Source of the DNA: CALZFJ01 sp964459845
Lineage (GTDB): Bacteria; Bacteroidota; Bacteroidia; Bacteroidales; Muribaculaceae
Direction of reading: 5' to 3'
NCBI GenBank assembly: GCA_964459845.1
Contig: CAYWOC010000020.1
Coordinates: 1-43,761, forward strand
DNA: 43,761 bases
The first letter of the stretch is position 1. Each line of letters opens with the position of its first letter. This document shows, in pieces, positions 8,135 to 16,410 of this stretch. Made by a program: the position numbers and the translations under genes. The notes under the pieces were generated by a model. It was not told the origin of the DNA. It ran no database searches and saw only the letters and a program-made list of their open reading frames with translations.

Positions 8135-8965
8135 ATGAAACATTTATTTTTCACAGCAATATTACTGCTCGCCACCTTTGCGGCAAATGCCGCTACTCCT
8201 TTCATCTCCTATCCGCAAAGATGCAACGGAGCATATCCTCTGCGGGATTTTATCCGCATAACTGGCAATATGAACGAAGTGGAGCGCGACTCGGTGCTTC
8301 TTGAGCAAATCAAGCACGGCAACATCCCCGACGCTTTAAGAAAAAGCGTCTTGATAACGGAGAACCTCACCGATGCGGCTGGCATATGCCACAAAGTGCA
8401 ATTTGCCGTAGCTGCCGATGTCGTGACTTTAGGCGATGACCACGACCACCTGCGCATACCCATGCTTCCTCTAACAGCTCAGAAAATTGCCGATATGTGT
8501 GGCGCAGTCCTTCCAACATGCAAGATTTCCGACATTATACACAAACATTGTCTTGCCAAGCTGCAACCCCACCCTATGACTCCCGACTCCACTATGGTGA
8601 CGCTTAAAACATTCATAAAGCACGACTCTATAATTGGCAGCCAATTAGCCGACGGAGGCTATCGCTTTGGGGATTTTGTGGCAGGACACAAGAAAGATAT
8701 TGTAATCACCAACCGCATCGACACCCTATCGCAACGTGTGCATATATATGGATGGCACTACCCCAACGGGAAAAACATACAGCCTCTTTATTCCAAGCAC
8801 TACAACCTTTATACCGACTACAGCCACGGCGTGAGACTTGTATCCAATATTGCGTTTATAGATGATAAGGCATATCTCATTACCGACATTCTCAGACACC
8901 CCACCCTATTCGCCCTGCTAAGTTACGAGACAAAACCAATGACGGCTTGTCGGTACTCCGACTGA
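8135..8965 (+). CDS. Secreted conserved protein of unknown function
   Basis: A 276-residue protein with a clear signal peptide (hydrophobic residues 4-15, cleavage after ANA near 19). The mature part carries DDHDHLRIPM, then PLTAQKIAD, VAGHKKDIVITNR, IYGWHYPNGKNIQPLY and YTDYSHGVRLV. I recall this run of motifs from an uncharacterised exported family found in several phyla, but I know no established function. The conserved His, Asp and Lys residues suggest an enzyme; that is inference only. It has its own promoter and no partner gene in the same transcript. Confidence 0.75.
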   Translation: MKHLFFTAILLLATFAANAATPFISYPQRCNGAYPLRDFIRITGNMNEVERDSVLLEQIKHGNIPDALRKSVLITENLTDAAGICHKVQFAVAADVVTLGDDHDHLRIPMLPLTAQKIADMCGAVLPTCKISDIIHKHCLAKLQPHPMTPDSTMVTLKTFIKHDSIIGSQLADGGYRFGDFVAGHKKDIVITNRIDTLSQRVHIYGWHYPNGKNIQPLYSKHYNLYTDYSHGVRLVSNIAFIDDKAYLITDILRHPTLFALLSYETKPMTACRYSD

Positions 8966-9106
8966 GATAACCAATCGGCATGCCGAATATCCTGCCTAAA
9001 TCAGTCATAAGGATGTGAATGGGCTTATTATTATGAGCAGAATTTGAAAATAAAGCAGCTTTTTCTATAAAATCCATCTTTTTGCGTAAATTTTACACCC
9101 ACAAAA

Positions 9107-9138
9107 TTTGTTTTATATAAAAACTTGCCATATCTTTG
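9107..9138 (+). promoter_or_regulatory. Promoter of the Nudix regulator gene
   Basis: TTTG (9107-9110), 20 bases, TATCTTTG (9131-9138). It lies inside the longer open frame that begins at 9125, so the ATG at 9158 must be the true start. Confidence 0.82.
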
Positions 9139-9140
9139 CA

Positions 9141-9155
9141 GTGTAATAATTACAC
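9141..9155 (+). promoter_or_regulatory. Candidate operator: GTGTAAT-A-ATTACAC
   Basis: A perfect 7-bp inverted repeat around one central base fills the gap between the -7 box and the ATG, over the expected transcription start. Nudix/winged-helix regulators bind palindromes at such positions. Autoregulation is inferred. Confidence 0.6.
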
Positions 9156-9157
9156 AG

Positions 9158-10075
9158 ATGACAGAAACAAAAAAATACTCATACCGCTATCCGCATCCAG
9201 CCGTCACCACCGACTGCGTGATTTTCGGCTTTGACGGCTCAAAATTGAACGTTCTCCTCGTGGAACGTGGTATTGAGCCATTCAAGGGGAGTTGGGCACT
9301 TCCTGGCGGTTTTATGAGGATTGACGAGACTGCCGAGGAGTGTGCCGCCCGCGAGCTTAAAGAGGAAACGGGGCTTGAGCCATCCTATATGGAGCAGCTA
9401 AGTGCGTTTAGCAGAGTAAACCGAGACCCGCGTGAACGAGTTGTCACCATAGCATTCTTCGCACTTGTGCGTACAAGCAATGTTGTAGGAGGTGATGATG
9501 CAGCCGACGCTAGATGGTGGAACATAGATAAACTGCCTTCGCTCGCCTTCGACCATGCCGACATTTTGGAACATGCGCTGAAGGTGTTGCGCGAAAAGGT
9601 GAGAGTAGAGCCTATCAGCTTCCAACTCCTTGACGAAGAGTTTACCATGCCCGAACTGCAATCAATCTACGAGGCTATACTCGGCGTGAATTTCGACCGC
9701 CGCAATTTCTCAAAGAAAGTGCTGTCGCTCGGAATTGCTGAACCAGTTTTGGAATTGGCTGCCAAGCCAACGGCCATACATCCCTCCCAGCCCAGCATCC
9801 GTCTCCGCAGGACTAAACATTTAGCAAAAAAAGGGAACGAATCTATTTTTGTGGATTGCCAACCAAATGGGACAATAAAGCCTGGCATAAAAGTGGACTA
9901 TCCTGCAAATGACAGCATAAATGTCCTTATGGAACAGGCAAAAAAAGCGGCACAAGCAAAGCTATCTTCCGGAAAAATCGGGAAATCGCCACGACTGTTT
10001 ACTTTCAACAAGAAACAGTTTGACTTCATCCGCAAGAAGAAAGACGACGGCACATCGATGCCTTTCGACTTCTGA
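9158..10075 (+). CDS. Nudix-domain transcriptional regulator (NrtR/AraR-like)
   Basis: From the ATG at 9158 the protein has 305 residues. An N-terminal Nudix fold holds an intact Nudix box at about residues 50-72 (G-x5-E-x7-REL-x-EE-x-GL, all catalytic positions present). The C-terminal half (FTMPELQSIYEAILGVNFDRRNFSKKVL, from about 160) is the winged helix of NrtR-type regulators. It has an added tail of about 90 residues rich in Lys and Ser, longer than usual. Relatives sense ADP-ribose-type nucleotides or, in Bacteroides AraR, L-arabinose. With a complete Nudix box it may also hydrolyse its ligand. A palindrome between promoter and start suggests autoregulation. Confidence 0.88.
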   Translation: MTETKKYSYRYPHPAVTTDCVIFGFDGSKLNVLLVERGIEPFKGSWALPGGFMRIDETAEECAARELKEETGLEPSYMEQLSAFSRVNRDPRERVVTIAFFALVRTSNVVGGDDAADARWWNIDKLPSLAFDHADILEHALKVLREKVRVEPISFQLLDEEFTMPELQSIYEAILGVNFDRRNFSKKVLSLGIAEPVLELAAKPTAIHPSQPSIRLRRTKHLAKKGNESIFVDCQPNGTIKPGIKVDYPANDSINVLMEQAKKAAQAKLSSGKIGKSPRLFTFNKKQFDFIRKKKDDGTSMPFDF

Positions 10076-10212
10076 ACGCTTCTTGAAAGTCTTTCACCAG
10101 TTTATGGGCGGATGTTTTAGCGCATCTGTCCAAGAGTAAGGGTGCAAAAATTTTATACAAAATTAAAATTGCGTTATTTTCACACAAATATATAACTTAA
10201 AATCATAAAATT

Positions 10213-10941
10213 ATGGACAATTTCATCAAAAAAACATCTGACATGAATCAACACGACACACAAAACCAGACCTTGAACATCTACAACGTCGTAATTCTCG
10301 ACAAAAGCGGCTCAATGAGCAGCATCCGCAATGAAGCAGTGAACGGCTTCAACGAGACGCTCGGCTCAATCCGCGCATCACAGAAACAGTATGCCGATAC
10401 ACAGAAGCACTTCGTGAGCCTGTATGCATTCTGCGGATGCGGAGTGGAAGTGCTTATCGAGGATGAGCCTATCGAAAAAGTGGGAAATCTGAAATATGAC
10501 GACTACAAACCGTGCTGTATGACACCTCTCTTCGACGCTATGGGACTCGTGTTCACTCGCTACAAGAAGATGCTGCCTACTGTTGAAGACGGCATAGTCG
10601 CAGCCACAATAATTACAGATGGCATGGAGAACGCATCCACCGACTATAATTCAAAGAGCATATCGGCACTCATCGACAGCCTGAAAGAACGCGGATGGCT
10701 GTTCAGCTACATAGGCGCAAACCAAGACGCGCACAAAGTGGCAGCATCAATGAGCATCGACAATGCCATGAACTTCGTCAATGACAGCGATGGCACTCAA
10801 GCAATGTTCATGGCAGAAAGGACGAGCCGCGCAAAGCACAGCCAACGCTTGGCTTGCTTCATGGCCGAACAAAGCCCCAAGATGTCGAGCAAAGAAAGAG
10901 CTAAGAAACTCTCTGAACTGAACAAAGACTACTTTGAATAA
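10213..10941 (+). CDS. Cytosolic von Willebrand factor A domain protein
   Basis: A 242-residue protein that is almost entirely one vWA domain, without signal peptide or membrane segment. The metal-ion adhesion site is complete: D30-x-S32-x-S34 (DKSGSM), T104 (CCMTPLFDA) and D136 (TDGMEN). Such soluble TerY-like vWA proteins act as metal-dependent binding modules in multi-protein complexes; the partner is not in view. A second ATG at 10243 would remove ten poorly conserved residues. It converges with the AlaX gene, ends only 10 bases apart, and has no clear terminator between them. Confidence 0.82.
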   Translation: MDNFIKKTSDMNQHDTQNQTLNIYNVVILDKSGSMSSIRNEAVNGFNETLGSIRASQKQYADTQKHFVSLYAFCGCGVEVLIEDEPIEKVGNLKYDDYKPCCMTPLFDAMGLVFTRYKKMLPTVEDGIVAATIITDGMENASTDYNSKSISALIDSLKERGWLFSYIGANQDAHKVAASMSIDNAMNFVNDSDGTQAMFMAERTSRAKHSQRLACFMAEQSPKMSSKERAKKLSELNKDYFE

Positions 10942-10951
10942 AATATGATGC

Positions 10952-11422
10952 TTATTCGGGTGCTGAAAGGCGGAAAACTATTCTGAATTTTCCGTTCTCA
11001 AAGCGAGTGCTTGAAATGCGGAAGTGGCCTATCTCCGACGTATTCGCGACATGCGTTCCCACGCACAGACATTCGTCATAGTCGCCTATATGCACAATGC
11101 GCACAGCCTCGGTAGCATCGTCGGGAAGACGGTCGAGGTCGAAACGCGATTTCACTTCTGCCTGTGTGGCATATTCCATCGTTATGGGAAGATGCCGGTC
11201 TATGACCTCGTTCACGCGAGCCTCCACAGCAGCTATCTGCTCGGGAGTCGGCGGTTGAGCGAGGTCATAATCGCATTTGCTCTTCTTACGCTCGATATGC
11301 GCCTCTGTGGCACGACGGCAACCGAGCATCTTCACCATAGTTCCATTCAATATATGCTCCGCTGAATGCATCGGAGCTATCGTTGTATCCTGAAATTTTT
11401 TACTTGCTTCGTTGATTTCCAT
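10952..11422 (-). CDS. AlaX-type alanyl-tRNA editing protein
   Basis: A 156-residue stand-alone relative of the alanyl-tRNA synthetase editing domain. The zinc ligands are visible as H-x3-H in PMHSAEHILNGTM (about 18-30) and C-x3-H in CVGTHV (about 120). AlaX proteins remove serine or glycine from wrongly charged tRNA-Ala in trans. The second zinc motif is CxGTH rather than the common CxGPH, which may shift specificity. It lacks the glycine-rich region and C-terminal extension of long AlaX forms. A TATCTTTG box lies 24 bases upstream. Confidence 0.82.
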   Translation of the reverse strand: MEINEASKKFQDTTIAPMHSAEHILNGTMVKMLGCRRATEAHIERKKSKCDYDLAQPPTPEQIAAVEARVNEVIDRHLPITMEYATQAEVKSRFDLDRLPDDATEAVRIVHIGDYDECLCVGTHVANTSEIGHFRISSTRFENGKFRIVFRLSAPE

Positions 11423-11445
11423 TGCTGAAATAATTTTTATTGCGG

Positions 11446-11482
11446 CAAAGATAGCTATAATGGCTATTTTTGCGTAATTTTG
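11446..11482. promoter_or_regulatory. Divergent -7 boxes for AlaX and the 49-residue gene
   Basis: TATCTTTG on the minus strand (11446-11453) faces the AlaX gene and TAATTTTG on the plus strand (11475-11482) faces the small gene at 11509. No matching TTTG boxes lie at 19-20 bases, so these are half-promoters. The two transcripts would overlap at their 5' ends. Confidence 0.4.
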
Positions 11483-11508
11483 GACTTAAATTAAACGGAC
11501 GGTACATT

Positions 11509-11658
11509 ATGGCAGACAACTACGTTGAACGACAATATGACGAATATTTGGCGCAAAAAGCGGCAAAAGAAAAAGCCAAGAAGGCTGCATTCCGCAAGCA
11601 GCTTAGGGCATATCAAGAAAAGTTGAAGCGGGAAAAGGCAGAAAAAGAGCAGCTATAG
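11509..11658 (+). CDS. Small highly basic protein, 49 residues
   Basis: The open frame starts further left at 11470, but a -7 box at 11475-11482 lies within that part, so ATG 11509 (MADNYVERQYDEYL) is chosen. The product is almost wholly charged, Lys/Glu/Ala-rich, and should form one long helix with no hydrophobic face. MADNY-type short basic proteins are common in Bacteroidales and have no assigned role; ribosome or nucleic-acid association would be a guess. It stands alone between two minus-strand genes. Confidence 0.65.
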   Translation: MADNYVERQYDEYLAQKAAKEKAKKAAFRKQLRAYQEKLKREKAEKEQL

Positions 11659-11687
11659 CACGCACTCTCCCTCCCTACCTACCGCAC

Positions 11688-12152
11688 TCATATGAGCCGA
11701 GCAAGCAGCTCAGCCGCCGACTTATGAAGCACCGGATGCCGCCACTGTGGCGCAAGCTCAGCCATCGGCGCAAGCACGAAGTCGCGCTCAGCCATGCGCG
11801 GATGCGGCACCACCAATTCGGGCGTATCCATAATCATCTCATCTATCGCCACTATGTCGATGTCAATCAGGCGGTCGGCATAGGAGCCATCGGGATTGCG
11901 GTGTGTGCCGCAACCCATATCCAGCTCTATTTCGTGCAGAATTCTCAGCACATCATGAGGGTCTTTATCTGTTGTAAAAGCCACACCTTCATTCAGGAAA
12001 CGGTTTTCCGACACGAACCCCCATGGCGCAGATTCCACAGCGGTGCTTTCACGCACATCGCAAGTGAACCGGCGTCTAATCATAGCGACCGCAAGAGAAA
12101 CATTCTGCTTGCGGTCGCCAATATTAGTACCTATGTTTAAGTAATATTCTAT
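11688..12152 (-). CDS. folK: HPPK (folate pathway) with a non-canonical start
   Basis: 6-Hydroxymethyl-7,8-dihydropterin pyrophosphokinase, folate synthesis. The active site is complete: GTNIGDR near the N-terminus, PWGF, FLNEGV, R-x-IDIDIV with the two Mg-binding Asp residues, and PHPRMAERDFVLAP. The first ATG (12083) would remove the GTNIGDR segment. The conserved part is open only from a TGA at 12180-12182, and between that and GTNIGDR there is no ATG, GTG, TTG or CTG. ATA at 12150-12152 would give M-E-Y-Y-L-N-I-G and the family's normal length (154 residues), so I place the start there. It follows infB by 58 bases. A lost start codon or one-base error in the A6 run is the alternative. Confidence 0.75.
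   Translation of the reverse strand: MEYYLNIGTNIGDRKQNVSLAVAMIRRRFTCDVRESTAVESAPWGFVSENRFLNEGVAFTTDKDPHDVLRILHEIELDMGCGTHRNPDGSYADRLIDIDIVAIDEMIMDTPELVVPHPRMAERDFVLAPMAELAPQWRHPVLHKSAAELLARLI
12085..12118 (-). promoter_or_regulatory. 11-bp perfect hairpin inside the folK 5' coding region
   Basis: GCGACCGCAAG pairs perfectly with CTTGCGGTCGC around a 12-base loop. It begins 34 bases downstream of the putative ATA start. No T-run follows, so it is not a terminator; it could slow ribosomes or protect mRNA. Confidence 0.4.
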
Positions 12153-12210
12153 TTGTCTATTGTTTTTTACTGTTGCCTGTCAAAAAAGACTTGCTCCACA
12201 CACGCGCGTG

Positions 12211-15123
12211 TTATGAGAGCGTCTTCTTGACTTCAACTTCTTCAAATGACTCGATTATATCACCCTCCTGAATATCATTGTAGCCAGCAATGCTCAAGCC
12301 GCAATCAAATCCAGAAAGCACCTCCTTGACATCGTCCTTGAAACGCTTGAGCGAACCGAGGTCGCCGGTATAGCGCACAATACCGTCGCGGATAAGGCGC
12401 ACCTTGCAGTTGCGCTTAATCTTGCCTTCACGCACGATAGCACCTGCAATAGTTCCAACCTTCGAGATATGATACGTCTGAAGCACTTCGGCTGTTCCGA
12501 GGATTTCCTCCTTGATTTCTGGAGAAAGCATACCCTCCATCGCGCTCTTCACCTCCTCTATTGCCTTGTAGATTACAGAGTAGAGACGAATATCCACGCC
12601 TTCTTTCTCGGCAAGACGGCGAGCTGCCTGCGACGGACGCACTTGGAAACCGATGATATAGGCATCGGATGCCGAAGCAAGCACGACATCGCTCTCGGAA
12701 ATTGCACCCACAGCCTTGTGAAGCACATTCACCTGAACTTCAGGAGTAGAAAGCTTGATAAGCGAGTCGCTAAGAGCCTCGATAGAACCATCAACGTCGC
12801 CCTTGACGATGATGTTAAGCTCATTGAAGCTGCCAAGAGCCTTGCGGCGGCCGATATCCTCAAGAGTGACACGCTTCTGTGTGCGAAGACCAAGCTCACG
12901 CTGAAGCTGCTCACGCTTAGAAGCTATCTCACGAGCTTCCTGGTCGGTGTCCATCACATTGAACGTGTCGCCGGCGGTAGGAGCTCCATTAAGTCCGAGA
13001 ATCAGAGCCGGGGTGGCAGGACCAGCCTCCTTGATGCGCTGATTGCGCTCATTGAACATAGCTTTAACCTTTCCATAATGAGTACCGGCAAGGATAATGT
13101 CGCCTATGCGCAGCGTTCCGTTCTGGACAAGCACCGTAGCCACATATCCACGGCCTTTGTCGAGCGAAGACTCAATGATTGAACCCGTAGCCTTGCGGTT
13201 AGGATTGGCTTTAAGCTCAAGCATCTCAGCCTCAAGAAGCACCTTGTCGAGAAGTTCGGTTACACCTATACCTTTCTTGGCTGAAATGTCTTGCGACTGA
13301 TATTTGCCGCCCCACTCCTCGACAAGATAATTCATATTGGCAAGAGCCTCCTTTATCTTCTCGGGATTAGCGTGCGGCTTATCAATCTTATTGATTGCAA
13401 ATATGATAGGAACACCGGCAGCCGACGCATGGTTGATGGCCTCAACGGTCTGAGGCATAATGCTGTCGTCGGCAGCGATGATGATGATTACGATATCTGT
13501 GACCTTGGCGCCACGGGCACGCATTGCTGTGAACGCCTCGTGACCCGGAGTATCGAGGAATGTGATGTGCTGGCCATTCTTCAGCTTCACATTGTAGGCT
13601 CCTATATGCTGGGTGATACCGCCAGCCTCGCCAGCGATTACATTGGCATTACGGATATAGTCGAGGAGCGATGTCTTACCGTGATCCACGTGTCCCATTA
13701 CAGTAACCACCGGTGGACGTGGCACAAGGTCTTCCTCCTTGTCTTCCTCGGTGTTGATAGCCTCAACCACCTCTGCACTCACATATTCGGTCTTGAAGCC
13801 AAATTCATCGGCAACGATGTTGATGGTCTCAGCATCAAGACGCTGGTTGATAGAAACCATCACACCAAGGCTCATACATGTAGCGATAACCTTGTTGATA
13901 GGCACATCCATCATTATAGCCAAGTCGTTGGCAGTCACAAATTCGGTGAGCTTCAAGGTCTTTCCTTCTGCTGCTGCCTCTTCTGCAGCTTCACGCTCAC
14001 GCTCCTTCACGTCTTCACGCTTCTCCTTGCGCCACTTGGCAGCCTTCTTCGGAGCTTTGGTAGTGAGGCGAGCAAGCGTTTCTTTCACCTGCTTCTGCAC
14101 TTCCTCGTCGCTTACCTCAGGCTTAATAGGACGCTTGTTCTTGTTGCGCTTCTTGCCCGACTTCTCGCCATTGTTGGCACTTTGGTTACCGCCCTTGTTG
14201 CCGCCGTTTTGCTGCATCTGGTTGGCACTCTTTTCGATGTCAATCTTCTCTTTGCCTATGCGCTTGCGCTTTTTGCGGTCGGAATTGTTGCCGTCGCCGC
14301 TGTTGTTGCCGTTATTGTTGTTGCGAGCCTCTTGACGCGCTTTGTCCTTGTCAAGACGCTCTTTGCGCTTCTCTTCCTTAGTTTTTTTCTTAGGACGGGT
14401 CTGCTGGTTGATTGCCGAAAGGTCAATCTTGCCCACCACATTGATAGTGGTCTTAAGGGTGGGAGTGTGAAGCGAGAAGATTTCCTCTTTCTTCTCGGCA
14501 GGAGCAGCAGTCTCAGCAGGCTTCACTTCAGCCGCAGGTTTCTGAGCCGCATCCGGCTTCACCTCTACACGTTTTGGCTGCTCGGCTGGCTTCTTTTCAG
14601 CAGCCGGCTTGCCAGCTTGCTGCTGAGGCTTGCTGTTTTGCTGTTTAGGCTGCTGATTGCTGTTGGACTTGCCCTGCTGTTGCTGCTTGTTGTTGCTTGG
14701 CTGCTGAGGCTTAGCCGGCTGCTTGTTCTGCTTGTTTTGGTCGGCTGGCTTCTCAGCATTCTTGGCAGCGGGCTTACCGGTGGTGCGGCCAAGGTCGATT
14801 TTCCCGATAACCTTAGGACCCTGCACCTGCTCCACAGTGGTTTTTATCTCTTCCACCTTAGGCTCATCTTTCGCCGTTTCGGTAGCAGCGTGGGATGCAG
14901 CCGGCTTCGCCTTCTCCTGCTTACGCTCGCTTATGAAGATGTCAGACTTTATGCGTTGAGCCTTGTCGGTCTTAAATTCGGCGAGAAGCATCTGGTGCTG
15001 CTCGTCGCTTATGCGGGCGTTGGGATTGGAGTCAATTGTAATGTTCTTCTTGCTCAAGAAGTCAATTAGCGTCTGCGTCCCTACGTTTAAATCTTTTGCT
15101 ACTTTACTTATCTTTACTGGCAT
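12211..15123 (-). CDS. infB: Translation initiation factor IF-2
   Basis: A 970-residue GTPase that places initiator tRNA on the ribosome. Residues 1-55 form the small N-terminal helical domain (KISKVAKDLNVG). Residues 60-400 are a long low-complexity Lys/Gln/Asn/Pro/Ala-rich linker. The G domain starts near 475 with GHVDHGKTSL, then DTPGHEAF, NKIDKP and SAKKG, followed by domains II-IV to the C-terminus. Length and linker are usual for Bacteroidetes. It is third in rimP-nusA-infB with a 20-base gap from nusA. Its stop precedes folK. Confidence 0.98.
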   Translation of the reverse strand: MPVKISKVAKDLNVGTQTLIDFLSKKNITIDSNPNARISDEQHQMLLAEFKTDKAQRIKSDIFISERKQEKAKPAASHAATETAKDEPKVEEIKTTVEQVQGPKVIGKIDLGRTTGKPAAKNAEKPADQNKQNKQPAKPQQPSNNKQQQQGKSNSNQQPKQQNSKPQQQAGKPAAEKKPAEQPKRVEVKPDAAQKPAAEVKPAETAAPAEKKEEIFSLHTPTLKTTINVVGKIDLSAINQQTRPKKKTKEEKRKERLDKDKARQEARNNNNGNNSGDGNNSDRKKRKRIGKEKIDIEKSANQMQQNGGNKGGNQSANNGEKSGKKRNKNKRPIKPEVSDEEVQKQVKETLARLTTKAPKKAAKWRKEKREDVKEREREAAEEAAAEGKTLKLTEFVTANDLAIMMDVPINKVIATCMSLGVMVSINQRLDAETINIVADEFGFKTEYVSAEVVEAINTEEDKEEDLVPRPPVVTVMGHVDHGKTSLLDYIRNANVIAGEAGGITQHIGAYNVKLKNGQHITFLDTPGHEAFTAMRARGAKVTDIVIIIIAADDSIMPQTVEAINHASAAGVPIIFAINKIDKPHANPEKIKEALANMNYLVEEWGGKYQSQDISAKKGIGVTELLDKVLLEAEMLELKANPNRKATGSIIESSLDKGRGYVATVLVQNGTLRIGDIILAGTHYGKVKAMFNERNQRIKEAGPATPALILGLNGAPTAGDTFNVMDTDQEAREIASKREQLQRELGLRTQKRVTLEDIGRRKALGSFNELNIIVKGDVDGSIEALSDSLIKLSTPEVQVNVLHKAVGAISESDVVLASASDAYIIGFQVRPSQAARRLAEKEGVDIRLYSVIYKAIEEVKSAMEGMLSPEIKEEILGTAEVLQTYHISKVGTIAGAIVREGKIKRNCKVRLIRDGIVRYTGDLGSLKRFKDDVKEVLSGFDCGLSIAGYNDIQEGDIIESFEEVEVKKTLS

Positions 15124-15143
15124 ATATTACTATAATCTGTTTT

Positions 15144-16406
15144 TTAATCCTCAAACTCTGCTTTAAGTACCTTGATAACATTATCTACAGTGTCCTCCTC
15201 AAGGTCGGCCTTCTCAATAAGTTCCTCACGAGGAGTGTTAAGCACCGACTTCGCGGTAGCGCAGCCCATATCCTTGAGAGCTTCGATAACCCAAGAATCA
15301 ATTTCATCCTTGAACTCGTCGAGGTAGATGTCCTCCTCATTGTCTTCAAGGTCGCGATATACATCTATTTCATAGCCTGTGAGCTTAGATGCCAAGCGGA
15401 TGTTAAGTCCACCCTTACCGATAGCGAGCGACACCTCTTCGGGGCGCAAGAACACTTCGGCATGTTTTGTCTCTTCATCGAGGCGAATCGAAGAAATCTT
15501 AGCTGGGCTAAGTGCGCGCTGGATGAAAAGTTGAGGATTTGATGTATAGTTGATTACGTCGATATTCTCGTTGCGAAGCTCACGCACGATTCCGTGGATA
15601 CGCGCACCCTTAACACCCACACAAGCGCCAACAGGGTCGATACGGTCGTCATACGACTCCACGGCAATCTTGGCACGCTCTCCCGGGATGCGGGCAACGG
15701 CGCGGATTAGGATAAGTCCATCATGTATCTCAGGAACCTCAAGCTCAAACAGGCGGCGAAGGAAATTGTCGCTTGTGCGAGAAACGGTAATCTTAGGGTT
15801 GTTGTTCTTGTTATCGACATTGTAGATGACAGCGCGAACAGTCTCACCCTTGCGGTAGAAATCAGAAGGAATCTGCTGGTCTTTCGGGAGAAGAAGCTCA
15901 TTCTTGTCGTCGTCGAGAAGAAGAATCTCCTTTTTCCAGAGCTGATAGACTTCGCCAGTCACAAGCTCGCCTTCCATTTCCTTGAACTTAGAGTAGATAG
16001 CATCTTTCTGCAAATCGAGAATCTTGCTTGCCAACGTCTGGCGAAGGTTCAAGATTGCGCGACGGCCGAATTTGGCAAAATCAATCTTCTTGGTGTGTTC
16101 TTCACCCACTTCGCAGTCGGGATCGGGATCGTCGGCATCGTTACGTGCGTCGGTAAGGCTTATCTGCTTTGCCTTGTCGGTAACTTCTCCGTCGGGCACG
16201 ATTTCGAGGTTTTGATAAATCTCGCAGTCGCCCTTGTCGGGGTTCATAATCACGTCGAAGTTCTCATCGCTGCCGAACATCTTTGCGATGACGCTGCGGA
16301 ATGACTCTTCCAAGACGCTAATCATAGTGATTTTATCGATGTTTTTCAGTTCCTTGAATTCCGAAAAACGGTCAACCATGTCGATAGTTTCCTCTTTCTT
16401 TGCCAT
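15144..16406 (-). CDS. nusA: Transcription elongation/termination factor NusA
   Basis: A 420-residue RNA polymerase-binding factor for pausing, termination and antitermination. It has the N-terminal polymerase-binding domain (1-125), an S1 domain (about 130-215), and two KH domains holding ARIPGERAKIAV, GACVGVKGARI and SLAIGKGGLNIRLA. A short helix-hairpin-like C-terminus (EELIEKADLEEDTVDNVI) follows. No E. coli-type acidic repeats are present, as expected here. It starts 4 bases after the rimP stop, consistent with translational coupling. Confidence 0.97.
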   Translation of the reverse strand: MAKKEETIDMVDRFSEFKELKNIDKITMISVLEESFRSVIAKMFGSDENFDVIMNPDKGDCEIYQNLEIVPDGEVTDKAKQISLTDARNDADDPDPDCEVGEEHTKKIDFAKFGRRAILNLRQTLASKILDLQKDAIYSKFKEMEGELVTGEVYQLWKKEILLLDDDKNELLLPKDQQIPSDFYRKGETVRAVIYNVDNKNNNPKITVSRTSDNFLRRLFELEVPEIHDGLILIRAVARIPGERAKIAVESYDDRIDPVGACVGVKGARIHGIVRELRNENIDVINYTSNPQLFIQRALSPAKISSIRLDEETKHAEVFLRPEEVSLAIGKGGLNIRLASKLTGYEIDVYRDLEDNEEDIYLDEFKDEIDSWVIEALKDMGCATAKSVLNTPREELIEKADLEEDTVDNVIKVLKAEFED

Positions 16407-16410
16407 AATG

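Noticed and set aside
9125..9157. Upstream start of the Nudix regulator
   Set aside because: This stretch contains the -7 box and the palindrome; the ATG at 9158 follows them directly.
13291..15069. Long plus-strand frame (592 codons) opposite infB
   Set aside because: It is Leu/Ser/Arg-rich low-complexity translation produced by the opposite strand of the Lys/Gln/Ala linker of IF-2; no domain is recognisable.
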